Below, piece by piece: positions 8,390 to 16,775 of a stretch of 64,000 nt of DNA. Position 1 is the stretch's first letter, and each line of letters opens with the position of its first letter. The notes beneath the pieces are model-generated. The model was not told the origin of the DNA. It made no database searches and worked only from the letters and a program-made list of their open reading frames with translations. Source of the stretch: Olavius algarvensis Delta 4 endosymbiont (GTDB lineage Bacteria; Desulfobacterota; Desulfobacteria; Desulfobacterales; CAJINA01); the NCBI GenBank assembly GCA_905176665.1, contig CAJINA010000122.1, positions 62,001 to 126,000 on the forward strand, given 5' to 3'. The position numbers and the translations under genes are program-made.

Positions 8390-10805
8390 ATGCCACCAAT
8401 TTTTAAAGGATTTGGTATAGTTGCCTTGATGTTCGCAATTATTTCCTATCCATTGCCAATATTTGCCAGCACAATTGAGTTCGAACTTACAATTGCCGAA
8501 CAAACACTGAATTTCACCGGCAAGCCTGCCCGCGGCATGACCATTAACGGGGGCATCCCCGGCCCGACGCTGAGATTCACGGAGGGCGACCTTGCCCGTA
8601 TCCAGGTTCACAACAAAATGAGCGTGGAGACGTCCATTCACTGGCATGGCTTGCTGGTGCCACCCGGCATGGATGGTGTCCCAAACATCAGTTTTCCGCC
8701 CATCGCCGCCGGAACTACATTCACATATGAATTTCCTATCCGTCAAAGCGGCACCTACTGGTACCACTCCCACACCAGCTTGCAAGAATAGCGCGGCATA
8801 TATGGCTCTATCGTCATCGAGCCCCGGCAAAAGAAGATTCACGCAGACCGCGACCATGTGGTCCCCCTTTCCGACTGGACCGATGAAGACCCGCACGCGG
8901 TCCTCAGGACCCTCAAGCGCGGCAGTGAGTGGTACTCTCTTGAAAAAGGCAGCGGCCAGAGCATCATCGGTGCCGCCCATATGGGCCTGCTGGGCGATTA
9001 CTACAAGCGCGAATTGCAGCGCATGCCACCCATGGACATTGCCGACGTCGCTTATGACCGTTTCCTGGCCAACGGTAAAACGGAGACATCTCTGGTTGCC
9101 CGGCCCGGTGAAACTGTGCGTCTGCGAATCATCAACGGCTCGGCAACCACCTATTTCCACCTGGAATTCTCCGGCAGTCCCATGCAGATCATCAGTGCCG
9201 ACGGTTTGGATGTCGAGCCGATCGAAGAACAGCGTTTTCTCATCGGCGTGGCCGAGACCTATGACGTCCTGGTGCGGATACCGACCACCGGGTCCTATGA
9301 ATTCCGGGCCACCGCCCACGACGGCTCCGGCCGTGCCAGCGTCTGGATGGGCACCGGACAGAGAACACCGGCCCGAGACGTTCCGCGCCCGAACCTTTAT
9401 CACTCCATGGGGCACTTCAATCCGCGCAATATCCTTGCGGCCACGCCGGCCGGTGCCATGGGGATGCCCGACAGCAAGGTCAATGCCGGTATGTTCGATA
9501 AGCCGGGTATGATGGACATGGGAACTATGCACGACATGCCGGGGATGTCGCATGGACCCGGTGATGCGTCCAAGTCGAAAATGGACATGACGCATGCTGC
9601 CCCCGCGCATACGATGAAAAGCGCTGCCGAAGATCATTCAGCGGGCATGCAACCTGGGGAGCATGGTTCCATGACGATGTCATCCGGTGGTATGCCGGCA
9701 GAGACGCAACACGGCCACCAATCCATGCAGATGTCCGCGGGTTCGCCGTCATCCGGAAAAACCTTCGGTACCAATTTTGGACTGCTGGCCGCTGACGTGG
9801 CATCTTCTCCATCCGTGGCTGTTGATGGATCTGAGGGTGACCGCCCCTGGCCGCCCTACGACCGCCTGCGGGCCAAAGCGCCCACTGCCTTTGCCAAGGG
9901 CAAACCCGTACGGGAGATTCGCCTGACCCTCGACGGGGACATGGAGCGGTATGTCTGGCTGCTGAACAACAAACCGCTGTCCGCCAGCGATTCTATTCGC
10001 ATCCGGGAAGGCGAAGTGGCCCGCTTCATCATGATCAATCGGACCATGATGCACCACCCGATGCACCTGCACGGCCATTTTTTCAGGGTGATCAACGGCC
10101 AGGGCGACTACGCGCCGTTGAAGCATACCGTGGATGTCGCCCCCATGAGCACGACGGTCATAGAGTTCGATGCCAATGAGGTCGGCGACTGGTTCTTCCA
10201 CTGCCACCTGCTCTACCACATGAAGAGCGGCATGGCCCGCATGGTGCATTACGAGAACTTCGACCCCGGGCCGGCAGTGAACGCGGTACGGCCCAACCTT
10301 TACAAGGACCCCTGGTATTTCTGGGGGCAGGCGGACATTCTCAGCAACATGACCGAGGGATACCTGACAACCTCCAATACCCGCAACATCCTGACCGCGG
10401 AATGGGAAGTGGGTTGGCAGAACGTGGATGAAACCGAACTGGAAGGCATCTTTACCTATAGCCGCTATATCAACAGGTTTGCATCTGTATTTGTCGGCGC
10501 CAACTCCATGGGCGAAAAAGACAACCTCGACAAGACCCGCGGCATATTGGGGATCCACTATCTGCTGCCGCTGAATATCGAGTCACGGGCCTGGGTCGAC
10601 ACGGACAGTGGGGCACGGTTCTACCTGGACAAAGAATTTGAATTGACGCCCCGCCTCATGCTCTTTGGAGAGGTCAAGTACGACACCCATGACTTCTGGG
10701 AGGGAGCCTCCGGACTGGAATACATGGTCACCAGGAATGTATCGCTTACCGCCCGCTGGCATTCGGAATTTCAATGGGGGGGGTGGTTTGCAGGTTCGTT
10801 TTTAA
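8390..10805 (+). pseudogene. CopA-like multicopper oxidase fused to a CopB-like beta-barrel, interrupted twice
   Basis: The reading frame starts at ATG 8390 (CAGGAG seven bases upstream) with a signal peptide. It shows the cupredoxin copper motifs HWHG (about residue 84), YWYHSH (about 124-129), HPMHLHGH (about 556) and HCHLLYHMKSGM (about 604). Between cupredoxin domains lies a Met/His-rich segment (about 364-454). After residue 610 comes an outer-membrane beta-barrel-like extension resembling CopB. Codon 134 is an in-frame TAG (8789-8791) where relatives read glutamine in QEQ-GLYG; the frame then continues unbroken. Near the end a run of eight G (10776-10783) shifts the frame. With seven G the protein would end LQVRF at TAA 10803-10805, a proper barrel terminus; as written it runs on to 10864 and overlaps the next gene. 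Family function: periplasmic Cu(I) oxidation and copper sequestration. Read literally, it is inactive. Confidence 0.85.
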
Positions 10806-10856
10806 GGCTCTTCGCAATCGTCGGAATAGCAACCGCAAGTTGGGCTCAGATATACA

Positions 10857-12311
10857 ATGGATGAAAAAAAAGACATATCACCTGCAGAGCCTGCGGCCGG
10901 AAACAACAGCGCCAGCATCCGGAGAGTCCTGTTAAAAGGGATCTTCTGGCGCATCCTGATTATCGAGGGCATCCTATTAGTGTGGTCTCTTTTTTTCAGG
11001 GTTTTGACGGACCATCATGCCGCGCCCATTGATCTGTTCTGGTATGCGGTCCGTTTGACGTTGCTTACCGCGGTCATCATTCTCTTCATCACGATTACCT
11101 TTCAGCGTTTTCTAAACCGGAAAATCATCAAGCCCCTGGAAGCCATCGCCGCATCGAATCGGCAACTGCAATCCAGCGATGCCGCCAGCGGGGACCTGAG
11201 TATCCCGGAGGACACCCCAAACGAGATCAAGGAGATCATCACGACCCGCGCCGATCTCTTGTCAACCATTCTAAAAGTTTCAGACGACCGTTTGCGGCTA
11301 AACAATTTCATCCGGGAAATGTTCGGTCGCTACCTCTCTGAGAAAATCGTCGATAATATTCTCGAGTCGCCGGAAGGCCACAAGATCGGCGGGCACCGGA
11401 AAACCGTAACAATCTTGCTTTCAGACATCCGCGGCTTCACTGGTCTTTCCGAAACCTTGGATCCCCAAAATATGGTCCTCGTATTAAATCGGTACCTTGA
11501 AAAAATGACCAAAATTATTATGCATTACGATGGTGTTATCGATGAGATTGTCGGTGATTCGATCATGGCCGTTTTTGGTGTTCCAGAAGGTCGAGACACG
11601 GACGCCGAGCGGGCGGTGGCTTGCGCGCTGGCCATGCAAATTACGCTTGCAGAACTCAATCGAGAATTTTCGGTGGATGGATACCCGCCCCTTGAAATGG
11701 GTGTTGGCATCAATACCGGCAAGGTGATCGTTGGTAATATCGGTTCTGAAATGCGGATGAAATACGGCGTGGTGGGAACCGCCGTCAATATTGCCTCTCG
11801 TATCGAAGCGAATACTGTTGGCGGTCAGGTTATTATCGGTGAATCCACGTACAACCTTATCAAGGGCTTAGTTACCTGTGAGACGCCGCAGTCGTTCATG
11901 GTGAAGGGTATCAAGACTCCGCTGGTGATATACACCGTATCATCGATCGGCCCTCCCTATAATCTTCAATTGGGTCCCACTTCGGACAACCGCAATGGAA
12001 TCCCGATCAAGCTGGCGTTCAGGTGCTGGAAGGTTGAAGACAAAAATGTTATTGGCGCCCCGCTGTCCGGGGAGACCTTGCGGTTGGATACCAACGTCAT
12101 CACAGCGGATTTACAGGAAACCGTGACACCTTTGACAGACCTTAAAATCTCCTTCGAATTCTGCGTTGAAGCCCACTGCTTTGGCGATATATATGCAAAA
12201 GTCATCTCAAGTGGGGATGAAGCCCGAAACGGTTCTCACCAACTACAGATCACGTCCATCAACCCAAAGGATAGACATATCCTCGACAGGTGGGCCCTGG
12301 AAGCCGGCTGA
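10857..12311 (+). CDS. Membrane-bound class III adenylate/guanylate cyclase
   Basis: The 484-residue protein has two membrane helices (about 28-50 and 62-83), a short HAMP-like linker, and a class III cyclase domain (about 180-365). The metal-binding aspartates are D190 (LLSDIRGF) and D234 (IVGDSIMAVFG), the transition-state pair is N311/R315 (NIASRIEA), and a lysine at 302 fits a purine-specifying position for ATP. All needed catalytic residues are present. A C-terminal beta-rich domain of about 100 residues is possibly PilZ-like but lacks a clear RxxxR motif. It likely makes cAMP at the cytoplasmic face in response to an envelope signal. It overlaps the run-on end of the oxidase frame; without the frameshift the gap is about 50 bases. 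The call is firm; the ligand is unknown. Confidence 0.85.
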   Translation: MDEKKDISPAEPAAGNNSASIRRVLLKGIFWRILIIEGILLVWSLFFRVLTDHHAAPIDLFWYAVRLTLLTAVIILFITITFQRFLNRKIIKPLEAIAASNRQLQSSDAASGDLSIPEDTPNEIKEIITTRADLLSTILKVSDDRLRLNNFIREMFGRYLSEKIVDNILESPEGHKIGGHRKTVTILLSDIRGFTGLSETLDPQNMVLVLNRYLEKMTKIIMHYDGVIDEIVGDSIMAVFGVPEGRDTDAERAVACALAMQITLAELNREFSVDGYPPLEMGVGINTGKVIVGNIGSEMRMKYGVVGTAVNIASRIEANTVGGQVIIGESTYNLIKGLVTCETPQSFMVKGIKTPLVIYTVSSIGPPYNLQLGPTSDNRNGIPIKLAFRCWKVEDKNVIGAPLSGETLRLDTNVITADLQETVTPLTDLKISFEFCVEAHCFGDIYAKVISSGDEARNGSHQLQITSINPKDRHILDRWALEAG

Positions 12312-12362
12312 GCAGGATTGGGGCAGCGCCCTGAGGCGCCATTTTCCTTTCACCGGCCCAAC

Positions 12363-13688
12363 TTATTTTTTGTCGACCTTGATGGATGTCATCATACCCG
12401 CATCGGCGTGGGATTGGATATGGCAGTGGGCTACCCAGATCCCCTCGTGTTCCGGGATCAGGCCTATCACGATGGACTCACGGGGTCCAACCAGGACGGT
12501 ATCCCGGGTAAACAATTCTACATCCGGCTGGCCATTGACTTCCAGAACCCGAAAAAAGGCCCCGTGAATATGCATGGGGTGCAGACGGGAACTACTGTTT
12601 ATAAATCGAATCTTCACCGGTTTGCCCAGTTTGAAATCGGCTTTGTCCGCAGTCGGCCACAAGCGGCGATTCATGGCCCAGCCAATGCCGAAGCGGCCGC
12701 CGCGGACTGCATTCAAATCCCAGGTTTTGGTCACCGGCAGTTCTTCAAAGATTTCAGCCGGTATAAATCCCTTGGCTTTGGGGGGTGCGAACTGCGGCGT
12801 TTTGTGCGGTTTTTCATCCCTGACTTTGATCTTGCCCAGGACATGTGGCCGCCTTGTAAAGCGATCTTCGAACTGGAATATCCTGCCACCGGCATCGTCG
12901 GGAATCGTGATATCAAGATCCACCCGGTTGCCCGGCGATAGAATAAAATGATCGAATGGGAAAAAGGTCGATACGGGACGCCCGTCAACGGCAATAACCT
13001 GCATGGGCAACCCGGCCAGGGAACCTGCGAAAATACGAGCATTGGCCCCGTTAATGATCCGCAGGCGAATACGTTCCCCCGGTGTCACAGTTAAGGTTGG
13101 TTTCACCTTGCCGTTTATGGTGATGGCATTGCCCCAGCGCCCGTCATGCATCAAATCGTGACGGGTATTGAAGTAAGGATAGATGGTCCCGTCCTTTCTA
13201 AGACGCCAGTCATCCAGCAGCCAGACGACATCCTGCGAGAAGGGTAGTTTCTCCTGCTCTTCCACGATCAGGACGCCTTTCAGGCCCCGCTCCAGCTGTT
13301 CGCCGGCGTTCAGGTGGGGGTGGTACCAGAAAGTGCCGGCCTCTTCCAATCTTAAGCGATAGGTAAAACGCTCCCCCGGTTTGATGGGCTCTTGCGTCAC
13401 ACCCGGCACACCATCCATGGCATTGTCGATCCGCAGGCCGTGCCAGTGGACGCTGGTGGCTTCTTTCAGCTGGTTGTTTACATCCACCACCAGGGTAGTT
13501 CCAGCTCTGGCTCTCAGGGTCGGACCGGGCACCTGGCCGTTGTAGCTCCACACCGGTGTCAGGTAATCGAAGAAGGGAAATTGATGCGCCCCCTCCTTGG
13601 GAGTTAGCTGTGTCTTGTTATCGGCCCCGGCCAGGGCACTGATTGGGGAACACAGAAGCAAGAGAATTATGAGTAGCCTTTTGAACAT
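12363..13688 (-). CDS. Periplasmic multicopper oxidase (CueO/laccase-like)
   Basis: The 441-residue protein has a Sec signal peptide (ending near SALA) and all four copper-ligand blocks: HWHG, FWYHPH, HPMHIHG and HCHIQSHADAGMM. It is therefore an intact three-domain multicopper oxidase, unlike the broken gene at 8390. The family oxidises Cu(I) to Cu(II) or organic substrates with reduction of O2 to water, and protects the periplasm from copper. The ATG at 13688 is preferred over GTG 13694 because GGGAG lies five bases upstream of it. It follows the SHOCT gene by 213 bases with no sigma-54 box of its own in the gap, so it may be transcribed from the promoter at 14296. An O2-dependent enzyme in a likely anaerobe suggests use during oxic exposure or acquisition by transfer. 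Confidence 0.9.
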   Translation of the reverse strand: MFKRLLIILLLLCSPISALAGADNKTQLTPKEGAHQFPFFDYLTPVWSYNGQVPGPTLRARAGTTLVVDVNNQLKEATSVHWHGLRIDNAMDGVPGVTQEPIKPGERFTYRLRLEEAGTFWYHPHLNAGEQLERGLKGVLIVEEQEKLPFSQDVVWLLDDWRLRKDGTIYPYFNTRHDLMHDGRWGNAITINGKVKPTLTVTPGERIRLRIINGANARIFAGSLAGLPMQVIAVDGRPVSTFFPFDHFILSPGNRVDLDITIPDDAGGRIFQFEDRFTRRPHVLGKIKVRDEKPHKTPQFAPPKAKGFIPAEIFEELPVTKTWDLNAVRGGRFGIGWAMNRRLWPTADKADFKLGKPVKIRFINSSSRLHPMHIHGAFFRVLEVNGQPDVELFTRDTVLVGPRESIVIGLIPEHEGIWVAHCHIQSHADAGMMTSIKVDKK

Positions 13689-13901
13689 GAGCACTCCCTT
13701 ATTGATAGCATCAAGCCCTGGTATGCATCATTGATCGGGGCTGAGCTTTGCTTAAAGTATGGATCAGATCGGTCACCAGGTCTGTTGAATAACAGGCCTC
13801 AATGATTTGACCTGTAATGATGATAAGCAGTGAATGGGAAAATGCCAGTATAGGGCGACGTTTGCGCCAAACGCCTGCATAGCGGTCTGCGATCAGCACT
13901 A

Positions 13902-14234
13902 CTAACTTTCCAGGTCCGCCAGTTTTGTCCTGAACTTGGTTTTGTCGATTTCACCCCGGGCATAACGCTGTCTTAAAATTTCCAACGCATCCGGTTCGCG
14001 CAGGAGCGGGCCGGATGATCTGCGACCAAACAGAGAGAAAACCCAGACAATGATGACGATCCAGAACAGCGGCATCAGCAACCCCATGCCCCAGTGTCCC
14101 GGCATGCCGCGCCCCATGTGGTAACCGCCATACCCGCCCCAGCCGAACAGCGGATATTGCTGATATAAAATGTATGCCGCCGCCAATACCACCCCGCCAA
14201 CCAAAAGCGCTATGAACACGTTTGATTTTTTCAC
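13902..14234 (-). CDS. Small membrane protein with C-terminal SHOCT domain
   Basis: The 110-residue protein has one membrane helix near the N-terminus (about 7-24), a Gly/His/Met-rich loop (GWGGYGGYHMGRGMPGHWGMG), a second helix (about 53-70), and a C-terminal SHOCT motif (ALEILRQRYARGEIDKTKF). The start is the GTG at 14234, with AAGGAAA upstream; a longer frame to 14300 would begin inside the sigma-54 promoter. The His/Met-rich periplasmic loop suits copper binding. SHOCT segments are short and often mediate oligomerisation. Probably first gene of a unit with the oxidase at 12363-13688. Confidence 0.7.
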   Translation of the reverse strand: MKKSNVFIALLVGGVVLAAAYILYQQYPLFGWGGYGGYHMGRGMPGHWGMGLLMPLFWIVIIVWVFSLFGRRSSGPLLREPDALEILRQRYARGEIDKTKFRTKLADLES

Positions 14235-14295
14235 GTTGATGTTTCCTTTCCCGGTGATTGATTCACGATGGTTTACACACGCTGACTTGATTAAG

Positions 14296-14312
14296 AGCAA
14301 GGGCTATGCCAG
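14296..14312 (-). promoter_or_regulatory. Sigma-54 promoter of the SHOCT gene
   Basis: The minus strand reads CTGGCATAGCCCTTGCT: GG (14310-14309) and GC (14298-14297) at ten bases, with TGGCA and TTGCT boxes. The leader is about 50 bases. Confidence 0.8.
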
Positions 14313-14399
14313 AGTCCGCAACCGTCATCTATTTACTTGATTTATATAACTTTATAATAGAATTTCGGCTTAAGAAAGAAATGCGAAGAAAGTTGCAGT

Positions 14400-14414
14400 G
14401 GGTAAAAAGTATCC
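14400..14414. promoter_or_regulatory. Upstream activator dyad (proximal), SHOCT gene
   Basis: GGGTA-AAAAG-TATCC, centred 97 bp upstream of the -24 box. Confidence 0.7.
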
Positions 14415-14440
14415 GCTCATGCAAAAAACAGGTTCGGGTT

Positions 14441-14455
14441 GGGTAAAAAAGAACC
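14441..14455. promoter_or_regulatory. Upstream activator dyad (distal), SHOCT gene
   Basis: GGGTA-AAAAA-GAACC, a weaker right half, 41 bp from the proximal site and 138 bp from the -24 box. Confidence 0.6.
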
Positions 14456-14466
14456 GGTGAGGTTAT

Positions 14467-14721
14467 TCAGATTGAGGCACGATCGATCATAATGCGTTTT
14501 TGATCGGCACGCATCTTTTTAATGGCGTATTCACGCTTGAGTGCGGCCGGGCGATCCCGAACCTGCTCCTGGTAAACCAGGGTTACCGGTCCCCGGCCGC
14601 GGGTATACCGGGCCCCCAGACCGGCGCTGTGCTCCGCGACCCGCCGTGCAACGTCCGTTGCGATTCCAGTATAAAGGCTATCGTCCGCACACCGCACAAT
14701 GTACACATACCAAGGACTCAT
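14467..14721 (-). CDS. GIY-YIG nuclease superfamily protein (UPF0213/YhbQ-like)
   Basis: The 84-residue protein is a minimal GIY-YIG domain: YVYIV at residue 5, YTGIA about ten residues later, then the conserved arginines of VARRVAEH and a helix with ALKREYAIKK. The family is single-domain and cuts DNA in other contexts, but the role of YhbQ-type proteins is not settled. The ATG at 14721 follows AAGGAGA; an upstream in-frame ATG has no ribosome-binding site. It marks the edge of the metal island and is transcribed alone. Confidence 0.85.
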   Translation of the reverse strand: MSPWYVYIVRCADDSLYTGIATDVARRVAEHSAGLGARYTRGRGPVTLVYQEQVRDRPAALKREYAIKKMRADQKRIMIDRASI

Positions 14722-14902
14722 TGCGAAGGTTCTCCTTTGAACTGATGGTACCATGTTCGACCCTGCGAGCAACGAAAAACGCGCCCCTTGCAGCAGCGGC
14801 TAAAATGGGTTTACAACCTCTTTTCTGTGCATTATCATCCGGCAACTTTAAAATCGGCGGTACCGGCTAAACACTGGCTGACAGACAAAGGACAAATCTG
14901 CA

Positions 14903-15583
14903 ATGCGACAAAATCTGCTTCCCTTGATCATGCTAGTCACTATTCTGCTGTGCAGCAGTATGGCTGCGGCTGATGAACAATCAGAGGGCGCCAAAAACAA
15001 GCTGTCCGTAGATGACATCCTGGAAAAGGTCGAAAAACGGTATGCCCTTTCCGGTTTCACGGCCGGCTTTTTCCAGTCTTCCACCCTCAAGGCCCTCAAC
15101 ATCACTGACACCGCTGTCGGTAAGATCTCCATAAAAAGGCCGGGCAAGATGCGCTGGATTTACGAAGCGCCGGATAGACAATCGATTATTACCGACGGAG
15201 TGCGCCTGTGGATCTACCGCCCGGATGACAACCAGGTCATGCTGGGGGTGGCGCCCTCCTATTTCGGTGCCGGCAAAGGGGCCAGTTTTCTGACGGACAT
15301 TCGCTTAATGCAGGAAACCTTCGATATCAGCTTGGTGAAAGCACGGGTGCCCAACCGCCTAAAGTTGAAACTGGTCCCCAAGGAGAAAACGGTTGATGTG
15401 ACCCATATCTACGTCTGGATTTCTCCCCAAACCTGGGAGGTGTCAGAGGTAGCCACCTACAACACTTATGGGGATGAAACCCGGCTGGAATTCAGCAACA
15501 TCGAATTCATCGACGATCTGCCGGACCCGTTATTTATGTTCACCATCCCGGAGGGGACGGATGTGGTTGAGCTCGGTCGCTGA
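14903..15583 (+). CDS. lolA: Outer-membrane lipoprotein carrier LolA
   Basis: The 226-residue protein has a signal peptide (cleavage near MAAADEQ) followed by an intact LolA domain. The family pattern is visible: F-AGFFQ near residue 57, G-I-IKRPGKMRWIYE, a DG--LWIY-P block and the late F-LVPKEK segment. LolA is the periplasmic chaperone that accepts lipoproteins from LolCDE and hands them to the outer membrane. It confirms a Gram-negative envelope, matching the CHAT lipoprotein and accessory lgt found here. A MITE-like repeat starts directly after the stop codon, so any link to nadA downstream would have to read through it. Confidence 0.9.
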   Translation: MRQNLLPLIMLVTILLCSSMAAADEQSEGAKNKLSVDDILEKVEKRYALSGFTAGFFQSSTLKALNITDTAVGKISIKRPGKMRWIYEAPDRQSIITDGVRLWIYRPDDNQVMLGVAPSYFGAGKGASFLTDIRLMQETFDISLVKARVPNRLKLKLVPKEKTVDVTHIYVWISPQTWEVSEVATYNTYGDETRLEFSNIEFIDDLPDPLFMFTIPEGTDVVELGR

Positions 15584-15758
15584 CAGAAGCTATTTCAAAA
15601 GCGCCTTTTGGTCCAATCTCTGCGTTGTGCGCAAATTTCAAAGCCTCGAATTACTAAATGTATTTACCCCGATGGGCATTGGCTTCGCTGGCACCTCCGG
15701 TTTGATATTTGCGGCCGCCTTGACCTTGAACCAAAATCCGTTTTTGAAATAGCTTCTG
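15584..15758. repeat. MITE-like palindromic repeat, copy A (long form)
   Basis: The ends CAGAAGCTATTTCAAAA and its exact complement bound a 175-bp element that fills the lolA-nadA gap. The inner arms (TTTTGGTCCAA and TTGAACCAAAA) also pair. It carries the extra middle segment ATGGGCATTGGCTTCGCTGG, shared with copy D only. No coding content. Confidence 0.85.
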
Positions 15759-15790
15759 TATAAATAAAAATTTAGAGAGGCATAGAAAGA

Positions 15791-16681
15791 ATGAAGGCAA
15801 AAGTTAGAAAACTGCTTAAAGAGAAGAATGCGATCATGCTGGCCCACAATTACCAGCTTCCTGAGATCCAGGACACGGCCGATATGTGCGGCGACTCCCT
15901 GGAGCTCAGCCGTCAGGCCGCCAAAACCGATGCGGATATCATCGTCTTTTGCGGGGTCCATTTCATGGCCGAGACTGCCTCGATTCTTTCGCCGGACAAG
16001 ACCGTACTGTTGCCTCGGGAAGACGCGGGCTGCGAAATGGCCGATATGATTACCGCTGAAAGTCTTCAGAAAAAAATTGAATCCCTGCCCCCCATGCCGG
16101 TGGTCACCTATGTCAACTCGACCGCGGTCGTCAAGGCCCTTTCGACCATCTGCTGCACGTCGGCCAACGTGGTGAAGATCACGGAGAGTCTCGACGCAGA
16201 TGAAATCCTGATGACCCCGGACCGCAACCTGGCCAAATATGCCGAATCACAGACCGGCAAAAAAATTCACATCTGGGACGGCTGCTGTCCCTACCATGAC
16301 CGGCTTACGCCAGCTCATGTCGTTGCAGCCCGCGCGAAACATCCGGGGGCGGTGTTCATGGCCCACCCCGAATGCCGGCCGGAGATTATTGCCCTGGCCG
16401 ATGTGGTCGCCAGCACCTCCGGTATGATCCAGCATGCCCAGGCCGCAGCGGATAAGGAATTTATCGTCGGGACCGAGGTCGGCCTGCTGCACACCCTAAA
16501 TAAACAGAACCCGGAAAAGAAATTCTACCCCGCCTCGGAAGAACTGCTCTGCCCGGACATGAAAAAAATCACCCTGGCGAACGTGGCAAATTGTCTTGAG
16601 AATCTTTCAGGGGAAGTAAAAGTGCCGGAAGAGATCCGGGTGCCGGCGCTGGCCGCAGTTAAACGAATGATCTCCATTTAG
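15791..16681 (+). CDS. nadA: Quinolinate synthase NadA
   Basis: The 296-residue protein condenses iminoaspartate with dihydroxyacetone phosphate to quinolinate, the first committed product of de novo NAD synthesis. It belongs to the short form of the family. The three [4Fe-4S] ligands are at C81 (AGCEMAD), C165 or C166 (DGCCPYH) and C254 (LLCPDMKK), as in characterised short NadA proteins. HNYQ near residue 19 and the late MKKITL block are conserved. The start follows GAGAGG. nadB and nadC are not in the window. A diverged duplicate of the last 69 bp lies at 19249-19317. Confidence 0.95.
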   Translation: MKAKVRKLLKEKNAIMLAHNYQLPEIQDTADMCGDSLELSRQAAKTDADIIVFCGVHFMAETASILSPDKTVLLPREDAGCEMADMITAESLQKKIESLPPMPVVTYVNSTAVVKALSTICCTSANVVKITESLDADEILMTPDRNLAKYAESQTGKKIHIWDGCCPYHDRLTPAHVVAARAKHPGAVFMAHPECRPEIIALADVVASTSGMIQHAQAAADKEFIVGTEVGLLHTLNKQNPEKKFYPASEELLCPDMKKITLANVANCLENLSGEVKVPEEIRVPALAAVKRMISI

Positions 16682-16775
16682 GGGCTGTTTCTAAGCTAAA
16701 AATCTAACGGCTTAAAAACGGCCAGACGGTCATCCATCACGGCTGATCCGATGCTTAGCTGATCGCTCCAGGTTA

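Noticed and set aside
8789-8791. Pyrrolysine or other recoding of the in-frame TAG
   Set aside because: TAG ends nadA, iclR, yebC, radA and the MltB-like gene here, so it is a normal stop; the replaced residue is usually Gln, and no pyl gene or insertion signal is seen.
13689-13901. A separate sigma-54 promoter for the second multicopper oxidase
   Set aside because: No GG-N10-GC pair with recognisable boxes was found in the 213-bp gap.
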